Assembly (NCBI GenBank): GCA_015075625.1
Contig: JABTTZ010000002.1
Coordinates: forward strand, 744,001 to 808,000
Length of the DNA: 64,000 nucleotides
Direction: 5' to 3'
Source of the DNA: Anaerolineales bacterium
Lineage (GTDB): Bacteria > Chloroflexota > Anaerolineae > Aggregatilineales > UBA2796
The notes beneath the pieces were generated by a model. It was not told the DNA's origin, did no database searches, and saw nothing but the letters and a program-made list of their open reading frames with translations. Shown here piece by piece: positions 9,132 through 17,984 of this stretch (within the stretch, counting starts at the first letter, position 1; each line of letters begins with the position of its first letter). A program made the position numbers and the translations under genes.

Positions 9132-11279
9132 CTAGAAAAACGTCCCTTCCCCGCTTGGGCGTTGGACAATCGCATTAGGCAGGAATTGAAGGGATTCTTC
9201 GCGTGCCGTCGCCAACAAAATCTGCACCTGATCGCCAAACTCATCATGAATGTTGACCAGATCGCGCATCATGGCGATTAGGTCGGCATTATCCACCTCG
9301 GCGGTGCCGGGGGTATCAATGATCAGAAAGCCCGGATGTTTCCCCAACCCTGCCCGCACTTGAATCAGCATCAGGGCAAGATGGAAGGCAACCTTGAATT
9401 TGACTCGTTCACTGCGGGCAAGATCGTTATGGGCGACATGAATTCCCCCTTGAACAAGCCGCACATAACGCTTTTCGTCAATGATCACCCGTTCCAGATC
9501 GGGCAAGCCGAAGTCTGTCGCCAATTGGACGACGAGGGCGGTCAGCGCGTTGTAGACGTTTTGGTACATCGAGTAAACAGATTCGTCGGCGATGCCGGCG
9601 GCGGTTTGTAGGATGACATGCCACAGCGCCGCCGTCTCTACCTCGCGTTGTTCGGCTTCCACATCGGCTTGGCTGCGCTGAAGTTGATCGAGACTGCCCT
9701 CAATCTGCCCCTTTCGCACGAGCAAATTGGCGTAAGAGGCGGTAAATCCTCGCCGCGCCTGATCAACGCTTGATTCCAACGCCTTTCCCAAGCGGGCGAT
9801 TTCCTCTCGCTTGGCGTTGATCAGCGTCTCCCGCGAGGCGATATCCTCGGTAATCCGTTTCAGCGTTTTCTTCAGCGCCGAAATTTCCTCATCACGCTCT
9901 GCCAAAATGACCTTTACATCGCCGGTGGTGCGTGCTGCTTGAAGGGGTTGGTGGCAGACAAAACAGACGTGTTCATCGCGTTCCTTTGCCAACCGTTCGG
10001 GGGAATCAACCTGCGCCTCACAGTGGGGGCAGCGGACGATGGCGAGGCTGTTGATCAGGTAGCGAACCTCGCTTTGTTCCTTCAGGGCTATCTTTTCCCG
10101 TTCGGCGTCAAGGATGTCTCGTTCCGCCTCGGTCCGTTGGGTGTGCAACGCAGCAATTTCTTCCGTCAGGCGGTTTTGCTCGGCAAGAATGGATGCGCGG
10201 CGCTCTCGTGTGGCAACAAGGGCAGAATCATCCTCAACCGCCGTCGGCTCGTGCTGCATGATCTGAAGCGCCCCTTCAAGGTCGGCACGTTCTTGCTCCA
10301 AACGAAGGATTTGCTCAGCAATCCCCGCTTGTTTGCCGCTGACACGGGCGCGGGCGCGTCCAAACGCCTCTCGTGCAAAATCCGCCTGAACCTGAATCTC
10401 AGCGACAGCACGGGCATGATCAACGCCCAACATCATTTCCAAAATCTTGCGATCTTGGCGTCCGTAGCCCTTTTGCGGATCGATGATCAGATCGTCGTAG
10501 GAGTCGTCCTCAATTTGGATAGCATGGGCATAGGTGCGCCATGTTGTGCTGTGAGCGTGGAGGTCAGGATCGTCTTTTGCCGCGCCGTGTGCCGTCCAAC
10601 GCAGCGAGGTGATCCCTAATTGGGTCATGAAGAAGGAATCAAGCGCATCGCGCATTTCATCACGGCTTTTGTAGCGCAAGACGGGCGGGGCAAAGCCAAG
10701 ATCAATCTGATCAAGGTCATGATAGCCGCTGAACACCCCTCCGCTAATCAGTTCGCCGCTGCGGTTTACCCGACTGGTAAACTGCTCCCCGCCGATCCGA
10801 AAGCAGACAATAACATCGGTAATCCACCCCCGGATACGCTTTGATATGCCACTATCTGACCCCGTGAGCGCCCAGACAACGGCGTTCAAGATCGTGGATT
10901 TTCCCGATCCATTTTGCCCCACCCATGCCCACAATCCCGTGCTGAGATCGCGCTGGTAATCAAATTTGCGTGTGGCGCCGCTTTCTGTGCGGCGTTTTTC
11001 CCCCAAGATGCGCAATTTTTCGATCAGCAAGCGCCCTTTGGGTTCGGGGACGGCTTGGCGCAAATATTCATGAACGCCGGCATCTTGCAACACATCACGA
11101 ATGATCTCCGGGGTGATGTGGGGATGGTCTTTGGCAAGCTGCCCTGCCGTCTCCGCCACCAACCGATCAAAGGTGAGCATCAGGGAGCGCACAGCGGGGA
11201 GAGCATCTGCCCCATGCACCCCATTCAGCCCGTTTGGTTTCGGGTTGGAACTGTTAGAACTGTTGGAACTGTTCGTCAT
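9132..11279 (-). CDS. SMC/Rad50-like ATPase with zinc-hook-type cysteine pairs
   Basis: A 715-residue ABC-class ATPase of the SMC/Rad50 kind. Walker A GQNGSGKST is at 121-129, after an N-terminal helical domain of about 80 residues. A coiled coil runs from roughly 290 to 590, broken by CPHC (about 415) and CFVC (about 440) that could bind zinc. The C-terminal half has a signature-like segment LARSERVKFK and a Walker B reading FLIIDTPGTAEVD, with TPG where most SMC proteins have EP. The N-terminus is an odd Asn/Ser repeat (NSSNSSNSS). It overlaps the end of the gene at 11254-11916 by 26 bases, so the two are coupled. It resembles the ATPases of ABC three-component or condensin-like defence systems; that placement is inference. 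Confidence 0.8.
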   Translation of the reverse strand: MTNSSNSSNSSNPKPNGLNGVHGADALPAVRSLMLTFDRLVAETAGQLAKDHPHITPEIIRDVLQDAGVHEYLRQAVPEPKGRLLIEKLRILGEKRRTESGATRKFDYQRDLSTGLWAWVGQNGSGKSTILNAVVWALTGSDSGISKRIRGWITDVIVCFRIGGEQFTSRVNRSGELISGGVFSGYHDLDQIDLGFAPPVLRYKSRDEMRDALDSFFMTQLGITSLRWTAHGAAKDDPDLHAHSTTWRTYAHAIQIEDDSYDDLIIDPQKGYGRQDRKILEMMLGVDHARAVAEIQVQADFAREAFGRARARVSGKQAGIAEQILRLEQERADLEGALQIMQHEPTAVEDDSALVATRERRASILAEQNRLTEEIAALHTQRTEAERDILDAEREKIALKEQSEVRYLINSLAIVRCPHCEAQVDSPERLAKERDEHVCFVCHQPLQAARTTGDVKVILAERDEEISALKKTLKRITEDIASRETLINAKREEIARLGKALESSVDQARRGFTASYANLLVRKGQIEGSLDQLQRSQADVEAEQREVETAALWHVILQTAAGIADESVYSMYQNVYNALTALVVQLATDFGLPDLERVIIDEKRYVRLVQGGIHVAHNDLARSERVKFKVAFHLALMLIQVRAGLGKHPGFLIIDTPGTAEVDNADLIAMMRDLVNIHDEFGDQVQILLATAREESLQFLPNAIVQRPSGEGTFF
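11247..11273 (-). repeat. Three 9-base repeats in a gene overlap
   Basis: On the minus strand AACAGTTCC, AACAGTTCT, AACAGTTCC lie in tandem. They encode the Asn-Ser-Ser repeats at the start of the ATPase and, in another frame, the Gln/Phe-rich end and stop codon of the upstream gene. A gain or loss of a unit keeps both frames. Confidence 0.8.
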
Positions 11280-11916
11280 AGCGTTTTTGAATCACCGAAA
11301 TAAGGGGTGTGGAGGCGGCAGCTACAGGGGACATTCCCAGGTAGGGCATTGCCGCTAAATCATAGGAATCCAAGATATGCCAAAAATCACGCACGATCTG
11401 ACACTGCTGATGATACCAAGCAAAACTAGGCGCTTCCGCCAAAATCTGGTGAGCGAGGGCGATGCCCCGCGTCTCTAGGACAATCTGGTGCGATCCGCCT
11501 TTCGTGAACGAGGGGCGATCACTGATCACCGCACGGCTGGCGAGGTTGCTTAGGATGAGGTTCATTTCCCCAGAAATCCCCCAGGGCTTGTAGGCTGTGC
11601 CGGGCAGGGCAACGCGGTGAACTTCGGCGTTTGCTGTCCTCAGCAGACCATCAAGGATACTTCGTAGGGCGTCTTGTTGGTCGCTGAGACGGGCAGGCTT
11701 GTATTTCAGCGCATCCAGCAGGGCAAGGGCAAGATGCCCAGGCTCGCGCACCCAAAAATCGAACCGTCCTAAGCGTGTGAAGGAATCAAACAAATAGGTT
11801 TCGCCGTCAAACAGCCCTTGTGAACGCTCACCACCGACATAAAGGACGAGGATGAGCCGCGCCGCATGGCGTTCATAAGCAAACGATTCAAGAGAACGAT
11901 CAGGTAGTGAATCCAT
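11254..11916 (-). CDS. Partner protein of the SMC-like ATPase (unknown family, ABC-3C middle-component-like)
   Basis: A 220-residue soluble protein without signal or membrane segments, first gene of a two-gene operon with the SMC-like ATPase. The N-terminal third, with RLILVLYVGG, then TYLFDSFTRLGRFDFWVREP, and the later GISGEMNLILSNLASRAVI look like a winged-helix accessory protein. Middle components of ABC three-component systems and kleisin-associated proteins have a similar layout: a short beta-rich start mentioning a neighbouring domain surface, then a helix-turn-helix region. This likeness is weak and by eye. A TATAAT lies 33 bases upstream (11954-11949). Its end overlaps the ATPase start inside a 9-base repeat. 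Role is inferred only from linkage: binding or loading the ATPase. Confidence 0.6.
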   Translation of the reverse strand: MDSLPDRSLESFAYERHAARLILVLYVGGERSQGLFDGETYLFDSFTRLGRFDFWVREPGHLALALLDALKYKPARLSDQQDALRSILDGLLRTANAEVHRVALPGTAYKPWGISGEMNLILSNLASRAVISDRPSFTKGGSHQIVLETRGIALAHQILAEAPSFAWYHQQCQIVRDFWHILDSYDLAAMPYLGMSPVAAASTPLISVIQKRYDEQFQQF

Positions 11917-11948
11917 AGTTCGTGCTTACTGTGTGGCAGGGAACGCGC

Positions 11949-11954
11949 ATTATA
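11949..11954 (-). promoter_or_regulatory. Likely -10 box of the SMC-like operon
   Basis: A perfect TATAAT on the minus strand, 33 bases upstream of the ATG at 11916. No convincing -35 box is seen at 16-18 bases. Confidence 0.4.
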
Positions 11955-12103
11955 CACGGGCGGGACGCTTTGGGAGAGAGGGAACTGCTCATGGCGATCA
12001 GAACAAATTTTCAAAAACACTCTAGTCACAGGCGCTCTGCCATGCTACAATAGGTCTTATGTGCAGCGCACACCCCAATTCATCCGTCTAATCCGTCGAT
12101 CCC

Positions 12104-12126
12104 CACCGAAAGGGAGCGTTTCGGTG
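12104..12126 (+). other. Hairpin in the ftsK leader
   Basis: CACCGAAA (12104-12111) and TTTCGGTG (12119-12126) make a perfect 8-base stem with a 7-base loop, 67 bases before the ftsK start. Promoter-like TACAAT boxes lie at 12046-12051 (after TGC) and 12127-12132. It could be an operator or part of a 5' UTR; it has no T tract. Confidence 0.4.
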
Positions 12127-12193
12127 TACAATGTGTGCATCGTCGCCCACCCAACGTCGTTAGGACACGCCACATTGGAAAGGGAATTGTCTT

Positions 12194-15100
12194 ATGTCGG
12201 GCAACCCATTCGGGACACGCAAAACAGACCCCGAAGATAAAGACAAAGAAGAAAAGTCTGGCGAGGAAAAATCGTCCTCGTCCCCCTTTGCCTCGAAATC
12301 GGGCAGCAGCCCGTTCAACAAGGGGAGTCTTCTGAACAAAATCGACGATAAAGACAAGAAGGACGACAAGCCCCCAGAACGCCCCGCCACAGGCACATTT
12401 AACAAGCCCTTTGGTGGCGGCAGCACGGGGAGTTTTGGAAAACCCGCCGAAAAACAAGAAGATAAGCCATCCTCTCCCTTTGGCGGGAACAAGCCAAGCT
12501 CCCCTTTTGGCGGCGGAGGCAACAAGTCCGAGTCAAAACCAACCGAGCGCCCCACCTCAGGGGGGTTCAACACGCCGAGCAAGCCGCCACAATCCGGCAC
12601 GTTCAACACACCAAAGCCCGCCGGACAAACGGGGACGTTCAACAAACCGAGCAGCCCCTACGGTCAAAAAGACGATCCGCCTAAACGCGAGGAATCAAAG
12701 CCTGGCAGCGGTCTGCTTAACCGTTCGCCGTTTGGCGGGAACAAAGCAGACGACAAGAAATCCGAACCCGCTAAGAAGGATGATAAGCCTTCTGGCGGCG
12801 GGGGCTTTTTTAACCGCTCGGCATCTGGCGGGAGCAAGCCAGAAGAGAAGAAATCCGAGCCGTTCAAGAAGGATGATAAGCCTTCTGGCGGCGGGGGCTT
12901 TTTTAACCGCTCGGCATCTGGCGGGAGTAAACCAGAAGAGAAGAAATCCGAGCCGTTTAAGAAGGATGATAAGCCTTCTGGCGGTGGGGGCTTTTTTAAC
13001 CGCTCGGCATCTGGCGGGAGCAAGCCAGAAGAGAAGAAATCCGAGCCGGTCAAGAAAGATGATAAACCTTCTGGTGGCGGCTTATTCGGGCGCTTTGGGG
13101 GAGGGAAAAAAGATGAGAAAAAGGATGAGAAGAGCGGGTTCAAAACAAGCGCCCCATCGCTAAAAACGCCCGTCCCCACACCGGGTGGAAAACCAGCCGA
13201 GAAAAAAGAAGAATCCCCCGCACGGGGGGGATTCTTCGGCGGCCTGACGAATCGCGGCAAAGCGCCCGAACCGGCCAAGAAAGACGACCCCAAAGCCACC
13301 GGAACGGCCTCAAAATTGCCCCCTTCTAGCAGCGGGAGCAGCAGTACCGGAAAATCATCGGCGGCGGCGTCCTCCATTGCCCCCAAAGCGCCAGCACTCT
13401 CCAATCTGATCAACCGTTTTCGGCGCGGCGGGGCAAAGCCCAACGAAGCGGCGACGGCGGCGGATCGCAAAGCGCTGATCGGTACGGCAAAAGGCAGCAC
13501 CACCGCGCCCCAAGCACGTCTTGACAACAAACAGGCGAAACCGCTTGACAAAACAGGGACACAAGTCACTGTCCGGCGACGGGGATTATCGCTTGATCAG
13601 AAATTAGACGCTGTGGGCTACGCCATGATGGCGACAGCGGTGATCATCTTCTTTGGGTTGATTCAACCCCAAGATGGGACGATGCCTGATGTCTTGGCAA
13701 AGATCGCCGGAGGGTTGTTCGGCTATGCCCGCTATGTCATTCCGCTGCCACTTATGGCGGTGGGGGCGTGGCTGTTGGTGCGCCACTTCAAGGACAACCC
13801 TTTCCTCGAATTTGATCTGAAACAACTCACTGGGCTGATCGTCCTCTTTATAACGGTGGTGATCACTATCCATGCTGTCGTTTTGCTGAACACCGAGGTC
13901 TACTCGTGGGAGGAACTGGATCAGTCCTCTACCGCCCTTGTTGATGCGATGCAAGGCGGTGGATGGGTGGGGCATTTCCTATATGGGGCGCTCATCCGCA
14001 TCGCCAGCGAATATGGGTTATGGGTTGTTTTGGCGGGATTCCTTGTGGGATCACTTATGGTCACCTTTGAGGTCTCTTTCAAGGAAATTTCCGACACCGT
14101 GAAGAATTCGGCGGTGATCTGGCGGCGGCGCTATCGCGGTATGGCAGATCGGCGGCGAGTGTGGGTGGAGAACCGTCGGGTGAAAACACACCTCCGCCAA
14201 AATGAACGGGCGGTTCGTCTTGCCGCCAAACAACAAGCACAGCAGCAAGCGCTGGTTGCTTCCCAAGCACAACTCCAAGCACAGCAAACTCAGCAGCAGG
14301 CGATTCCTGCTGCCGCATCGTTGGTGACAGCCGCCCCCAGCAGTGGGGCAACCGCCCGCCGCACAGCCACAGAAGGCACGGACGGAAAAACGGCAATCCC
14401 GAAGATTGCCCCAGCATTGGCAACGGCAGCAACCGCCGCCCGGTCTACAGGGACAGCGCCTGCCGTCCGCATGACGGGAAGCGCCCCGACTGTGGCAGAC
14501 GAACCCCCACTGCCACCGCCTCTCAAGCCGACGCCTATTGGCGCACGCTCAAAGCCCGCACTCATAGAGCCAGACCTTGAGCCACCTATGCCAGCGGCGG
14601 TCAAGCCCACGCCCATGAGCGCTCCGATGGGGGCGAAATCAACGCCCTTTGGGAAGGCAAAAACTGCGGTGACCGATGAGACGGTAGCCACACCCTCTTT
14701 AGAAATGGCGAAGGTGGAACTGCCGACTGAGGTAGAAAAAACCGTTCCGGTGGTCGAATCGAAAGCCGAGGCAAAAGCGAACGAACCGCCTAAATCGGCT
14801 TTCGGCGGAAAGTTCGGGGCAGCCCCTGCCACTGGGGGGAAACCCTCTGGTCTATTCAGCAATGCCCCTACTACAGACGATAAGGCGGAAAAAAGCGCTG
14901 AGACACAATCTGCGTTGGAGACCACAGCCGCTCTGAACGAGGCAGCAAAGGTCGAATCAAAGCCTGCACCAGCAAGCGTTGGTAGACCGGGCGGCATGTT
15001 TGGAAAGCCCGCCGAGGCAAAACTATCCCCGAAAGAAGATTCCGCGGCAGTAAAGGCAGAGGCATCAGCCACCCCCACGCCGCCACCCACGTTGCCCACC

Positions 15101-17380
15101 GAGCGCCTTGCGGGTGTGGGGAAACCACCCCCCACGCCAGGGGAAAAACCAGCCTCGTCGCCCTTTGGGACGAAAGCGCCCTTTGGGGCAAAACCGGCAA
15201 CAGGGGCATTTAATAAGCCAACTGAGAGCGCAGCCGATGCGCCCAAGACCGCAGCGCCGCCCACCACTCAGGCTGACGTGAAACCCGCCGAAAAGAGCGC
15301 GGGAAAAGGGGAGGAAAAGCACGCTCCGTTTGGGAAGCCGGCTGCCACCGCCAGTTCACCAGCGAGTTCCCCCTTTGGAGCAAAAGCGCCCTTCGGGAGC
15401 AAACCTGCCAGCGGAACATTCGGGAAGCCAGCGGAGGCATCTACCCCCGCGATGAACACCGTTCCGCCAGGCGAATCCTCCGCGGCAAAAGACGACGCAC
15501 CACCAGCGGATATGAAACCGCCCACGCCAAAGCCTGGGGTTTTCCCAACACGCCAAACAGCAACGATCCCTTCCCCATTTGCCAAGCCTGCACCAAAACC
15601 GACGGGCGAGACGCCAAAGGTTGTGCCGCTCCCCGTTGATGAGGATGAGGACACCACCTACGAACCCTTTGACGATGTGGATGCTGCTGATGATGATCTC
15701 TATGATGAGGTCGATGATCTGCCCCCAGGGGGCGATAAACTTCAACCGCTTGTGATTGCCAACCCAAGCCCCATCCAAGCAGCGGCTGCCCCGCCCCCAA
15801 CGCGCCGTACCAGCACCGCCGGATGGGATGTCCCCACCTATGCCGAACTTTTGGAAAGCGGCACACAGCAGCGCATTCAAGAGGAAGTGCTGCGCGGGCA
15901 GGCAAAATTGATCGAAGAAACCCTGAATGCTTTTGGCGCACCGGGGCGGGTGGTTGCCGTGAACCCCGGTCCGGTGATCACCCAGTTCGGTGTTGAGCCG
16001 GATTACCTGACCAGCCGGCAAGGAAAAAAGACCCGGATCAAAGTGAACGCCATCGCTAAACTGGATGCAGACCTCGCCCTTGCGCTGGCGGCACGCTCTA
16101 TCCGTATTGAAGCGCCTGTGCCGGGGAAGGGCTATGTCGGCATCGAAGTCCCCAACCCCGAAGCCTCGCTCGTCGGTTTGCGAGATATTATGGCGTCGCA
16201 AGCCTTCAACAAAATCAATTCGCGGCTGCGGATTGCCCTCGGCAAAAGCATTGATGGCACACCCATCGTTGCTGACCTAACCCAAATGCCGCATATGCTG
16301 ATTGCTGGAACAACCGGATCGGGAAAATCCGTCTGCGTAAATGCGGTGATCGCCAGTCTGCTAATCGAAAATGCGCCGGACGAACTGCAATTCATCATGG
16401 TCGATCCCAAGCGCGTTGAACTTACTGGTTACAACGGTATTCCCCATCTGATCTCCCCCGTCGTGGTCGATCTAGAACGGATCGTTGGCGTTCTGAAGTG
16501 GGTGACGCGGGAGATGGATGATCGCTACAAGCGCTTCTCGGCAATCAGCGCCCGAAATATCACCGATTACAACGGAAAGATCGACGCGGGCGAGCGGAAA
16601 ATGCCCTACCTTGTGGTGATTATTGACGAACTGGCAGACCTGATGATGCTTGCCCCCGACGAAACAGAAAAGGTGCTGACGCGCTTGGCGCAAATGGCAC
16701 GTGCGACGGGTATTCATCTGATTCTCTCCACACAGCGTCCGAGTGTGGATGTCGTCACGGGGTTGATCAAAGCAAACTTCCCAGCGCGTATTTCCTTTGC
16801 GGTGGCGTCTGGCGTCGATTCGCGTGTCATTTTGGATCAACCGGGGGCGGAAAAACTCTTGGGACGTGGCGATATGCTTTACCAAGCACCTGATGCCCCC
16901 GCCCCGCTGCGTGTTCAGGGCGTCTATGTCTCAGACAAAGAGATCAACCAAATCACCAAGTATTGGCGGGATGCGGCAACGGCGTTCAAAGGCGTCAAAC
17001 CCTCCATCCCACTGACCAGTTTTGAGACGAATGACCGCGCTACCAGCGGGAATGGCGGCGGCGCGCCGCGCTTTGGCGGCGGCGCGTTCGGATCAGGAAA
17101 CCCCTCCTCGCGTCCGGTGACAACGCCCACCGATAAGGCGTTCTTCAACGCTATCCGCGAACCGGAAGCGCCCGATGAGAGCGACCTGACCGATGTTGAG
17201 GAACACTACAAACAAGCGGTCACCCTGTTCAACGATACTCGAAAGATTTCCGTCTCCATCCTCCAACGGCGGCTGAAGATTGGCTTCAATCGGGCAATTA
17301 AGGTCATAGACCTGATGAAACAGCGCGGCGTCCTCGGCGTAAATGATCCCACAAGCGATGAACCAGAAGAAGGCAAGTAG
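12194..17380 (+). CDS. ftsK: Giant FtsK/SpoIIIE DNA translocase with repetitive disordered linkers
   Basis: A 1728-residue FtsK, about twice the usual length. Residues 1-470 are a low-complexity region rich in Gly, Lys, Asp, Ser and Phe with many FG/FN-type motifs (SPFGG, GTFNKP, GSFGKP) and a 31-residue tandem repeat. Residues about 475-630 hold the membrane segments. A second disordered, coiled and Pro/Ala-rich linker spans about 660-1240. The motor follows: Walker A GTTGSGKS near 1372, DPKRVELTGYNGIPHL, Walker B VIIDELADLMML near 1475, then the C-terminal gamma winged helix (about 1660-1728) that reads polar DNA sequences. It moves chromosomal DNA at the division septum. The ATG at 12194 follows AAGGGAA. 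The linkers are far longer than in model FtsK proteins. Confidence 0.95.
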   Translation: MSGNPFGTRKTDPEDKDKEEKSGEEKSSSSPFASKSGSSPFNKGSLLNKIDDKDKKDDKPPERPATGTFNKPFGGGSTGSFGKPAEKQEDKPSSPFGGNKPSSPFGGGGNKSESKPTERPTSGGFNTPSKPPQSGTFNTPKPAGQTGTFNKPSSPYGQKDDPPKREESKPGSGLLNRSPFGGNKADDKKSEPAKKDDKPSGGGGFFNRSASGGSKPEEKKSEPFKKDDKPSGGGGFFNRSASGGSKPEEKKSEPFKKDDKPSGGGGFFNRSASGGSKPEEKKSEPVKKDDKPSGGGLFGRFGGGKKDEKKDEKSGFKTSAPSLKTPVPTPGGKPAEKKEESPARGGFFGGLTNRGKAPEPAKKDDPKATGTASKLPPSSSGSSSTGKSSAAASSIAPKAPALSNLINRFRRGGAKPNEAATAADRKALIGTAKGSTTAPQARLDNKQAKPLDKTGTQVTVRRRGLSLDQKLDAVGYAMMATAVIIFFGLIQPQDGTMPDVLAKIAGGLFGYARYVIPLPLMAVGAWLLVRHFKDNPFLEFDLKQLTGLIVLFITVVITIHAVVLLNTEVYSWEELDQSSTALVDAMQGGGWVGHFLYGALIRIASEYGLWVVLAGFLVGSLMVTFEVSFKEISDTVKNSAVIWRRRYRGMADRRRVWVENRRVKTHLRQNERAVRLAAKQQAQQQALVASQAQLQAQQTQQQAIPAAASLVTAAPSSGATARRTATEGTDGKTAIPKIAPALATAATAARSTGTAPAVRMTGSAPTVADEPPLPPPLKPTPIGARSKPALIEPDLEPPMPAAVKPTPMSAPMGAKSTPFGKAKTAVTDETVATPSLEMAKVELPTEVEKTVPVVESKAEAKANEPPKSAFGGKFGAAPATGGKPSGLFSNAPTTDDKAEKSAETQSALETTAALNEAAKVESKPAPASVGRPGGMFGKPAEAKLSPKEDSAAVKAEASATPTPPPTLPTERLAGVGKPPPTPGEKPASSPFGTKAPFGAKPATGAFNKPTESAADAPKTAAPPTTQADVKPAEKSAGKGEEKHAPFGKPAATASSPASSPFGAKAPFGSKPASGTFGKPAEASTPAMNTVPPGESSAAKDDAPPADMKPPTPKPGVFPTRQTATIPSPFAKPAPKPTGETPKVVPLPVDEDEDTTYEPFDDVDAADDDLYDEVDDLPPGGDKLQPLVIANPSPIQAAAAPPPTRRTSTAGWDVPTYAELLESGTQQRIQEEVLRGQAKLIEETLNAFGAPGRVVAVNPGPVITQFGVEPDYLTSRQGKKTRIKVNAIAKLDADLALALAARSIRIEAPVPGKGYVGIEVPNPEASLVGLRDIMASQAFNKINSRLRIALGKSIDGTPIVADLTQMPHMLIAGTTGSGKSVCVNAVIASLLIENAPDELQFIMVDPKRVELTGYNGIPHLISPVVVDLERIVGVLKWVTREMDDRYKRFSAISARNITDYNGKIDAGERKMPYLVVIIDELADLMMLAPDETEKVLTRLAQMARATGIHLILSTQRPSVDVVTGLIKANFPARISFAVASGVDSRVILDQPGAEKLLGRGDMLYQAPDAPAPLRVQGVYVSDKEINQITKYWRDAATAFKGVKPSIPLTSFETNDRATSGNGGGAPRFGGGAFGSGNPSSRPVTTPTDKAFFNAIREPEAPDESDLTDVEEHYKQAVTLFNDTRKISVSILQRRLKIGFNRAIKVIDLMKQRGVLGVNDPTSDEPEEGK
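12773..13051 (+). repeat. Three tandem 93-base repeats inside ftsK
   Basis: Exact-length 93-base units begin at 12773, 12866 and 12959, with a fourth partial unit from 13052. Each encodes 31 residues beginning KKDDKPSGGGGFFNRS and ending KPEEKKSEPF. Copies differ by a few silent or conservative changes, so the array is recent. It preserves the reading frame. Confidence 0.95.
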
Positions 17381-17394
17381 CGACAGAGAGAAAA

Positions 17395-17417
17395 ACGGGG
17401 GCAGAGGCTGCCCCCGT
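17395..17417 (-). terminator. Rho-independent terminator (minus strand)
   Basis: ACGGGGGCAG (17395-17404) and CTGCCCCCGT (17408-17417) form a perfect 10-base stem with a 3-base loop. On the minus strand it is followed by TTTTT (17395-17391), so it ends the DUF402 gene; it may also stop ftsK transcription. Confidence 0.8.
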
Positions 17418-17430
17418 CCTCATATGACCA

Positions 17431-17904
17431 TCAGCCGATGAGGACATCAAAGGGTGGGTCGCCGGCGGCGACGCGCTCTTGGATCGTCCGCACAGCGCCC
17501 CGCGCCGCTGCCCGCACCCCCTCCTCAAGGGGCAATGCCTCAAATTCATCCTCGTCAATCAGCCGCACATCGCCCGCCGCGCTGACCCACACATCAAGCG
17601 CCAAATCACGCCATGTCACTGCCGTTGGGGTGATTGTTGCCGGAAAAGTGATGTTGCAATACCAGCCTTTGATATGCCCATGCGTCACATCGTGAATCTC
17701 AAAGACGTTATACCAGCGATCCGTGTAAAACCATTCGATGAACCGATCCCCTTGCCGCCAAACAACATAACCATCGTCGCTCTCATGCCCATTGTAAATG
17801 GCTTCAACCTGACACCATGTTGCTCCCGCCGCCAAAAGCCGTCCTTCGTAGCGCCAACGTTCCTCACCACGATGATCCAATTTATAAATCGTGATCGGTA
17901 GCAT
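17431..17904 (-). CDS. DUF402 family protein
   Basis: A 157-residue protein of the DUF402 fold. Visible are RYEGRLLAAG, the acidic WYCNITFPATIT and DLALDVWVSAAGDVRLIDEDEF, where Asp and Glu residues form the metal and phosphate site of the family. Characterised relatives are nucleoside di-/triphosphatases (Ntdp) or RNA-associated proteins. The C-terminal helix (EEGVRAAARGAVRTIQERV) is usual. It is a single gene on the minus strand with its own terminator, divergent from the kinase gene at 17985. Substrate is not evident; the phosphatase role is known only for the family. Confidence 0.8.
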   Translation of the reverse strand: MLPITIYKLDHRGEERWRYEGRLLAAGATWCQVEAIYNGHESDDGYVVWRQGDRFIEWFYTDRWYNVFEIHDVTHGHIKGWYCNITFPATITPTAVTWRDLALDVWVSAAGDVRLIDEDEFEALPLEEGVRAAARGAVRTIQERVAAGDPPFDVLIG

Positions 17905-17984
17905 CTTCCCTCAATTCTGGGTAAAGTTTCCGTGTATTCATTGTATTCATCGTTATTTTCTACACGAGTGCTGCGAGGACGCCG

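Noticed and set aside
12773-13051. Possible CRISPR array
   Set aside because: Units of 93 bases run without spacers and are coding in frame; no cas genes are near.
12664-13569. Long minus-strand reading frame across the ftsK repeat
   Set aside because: Low-complexity repeat with codon bias produces an open frame; it is antisense to ftsK and lacks motifs.
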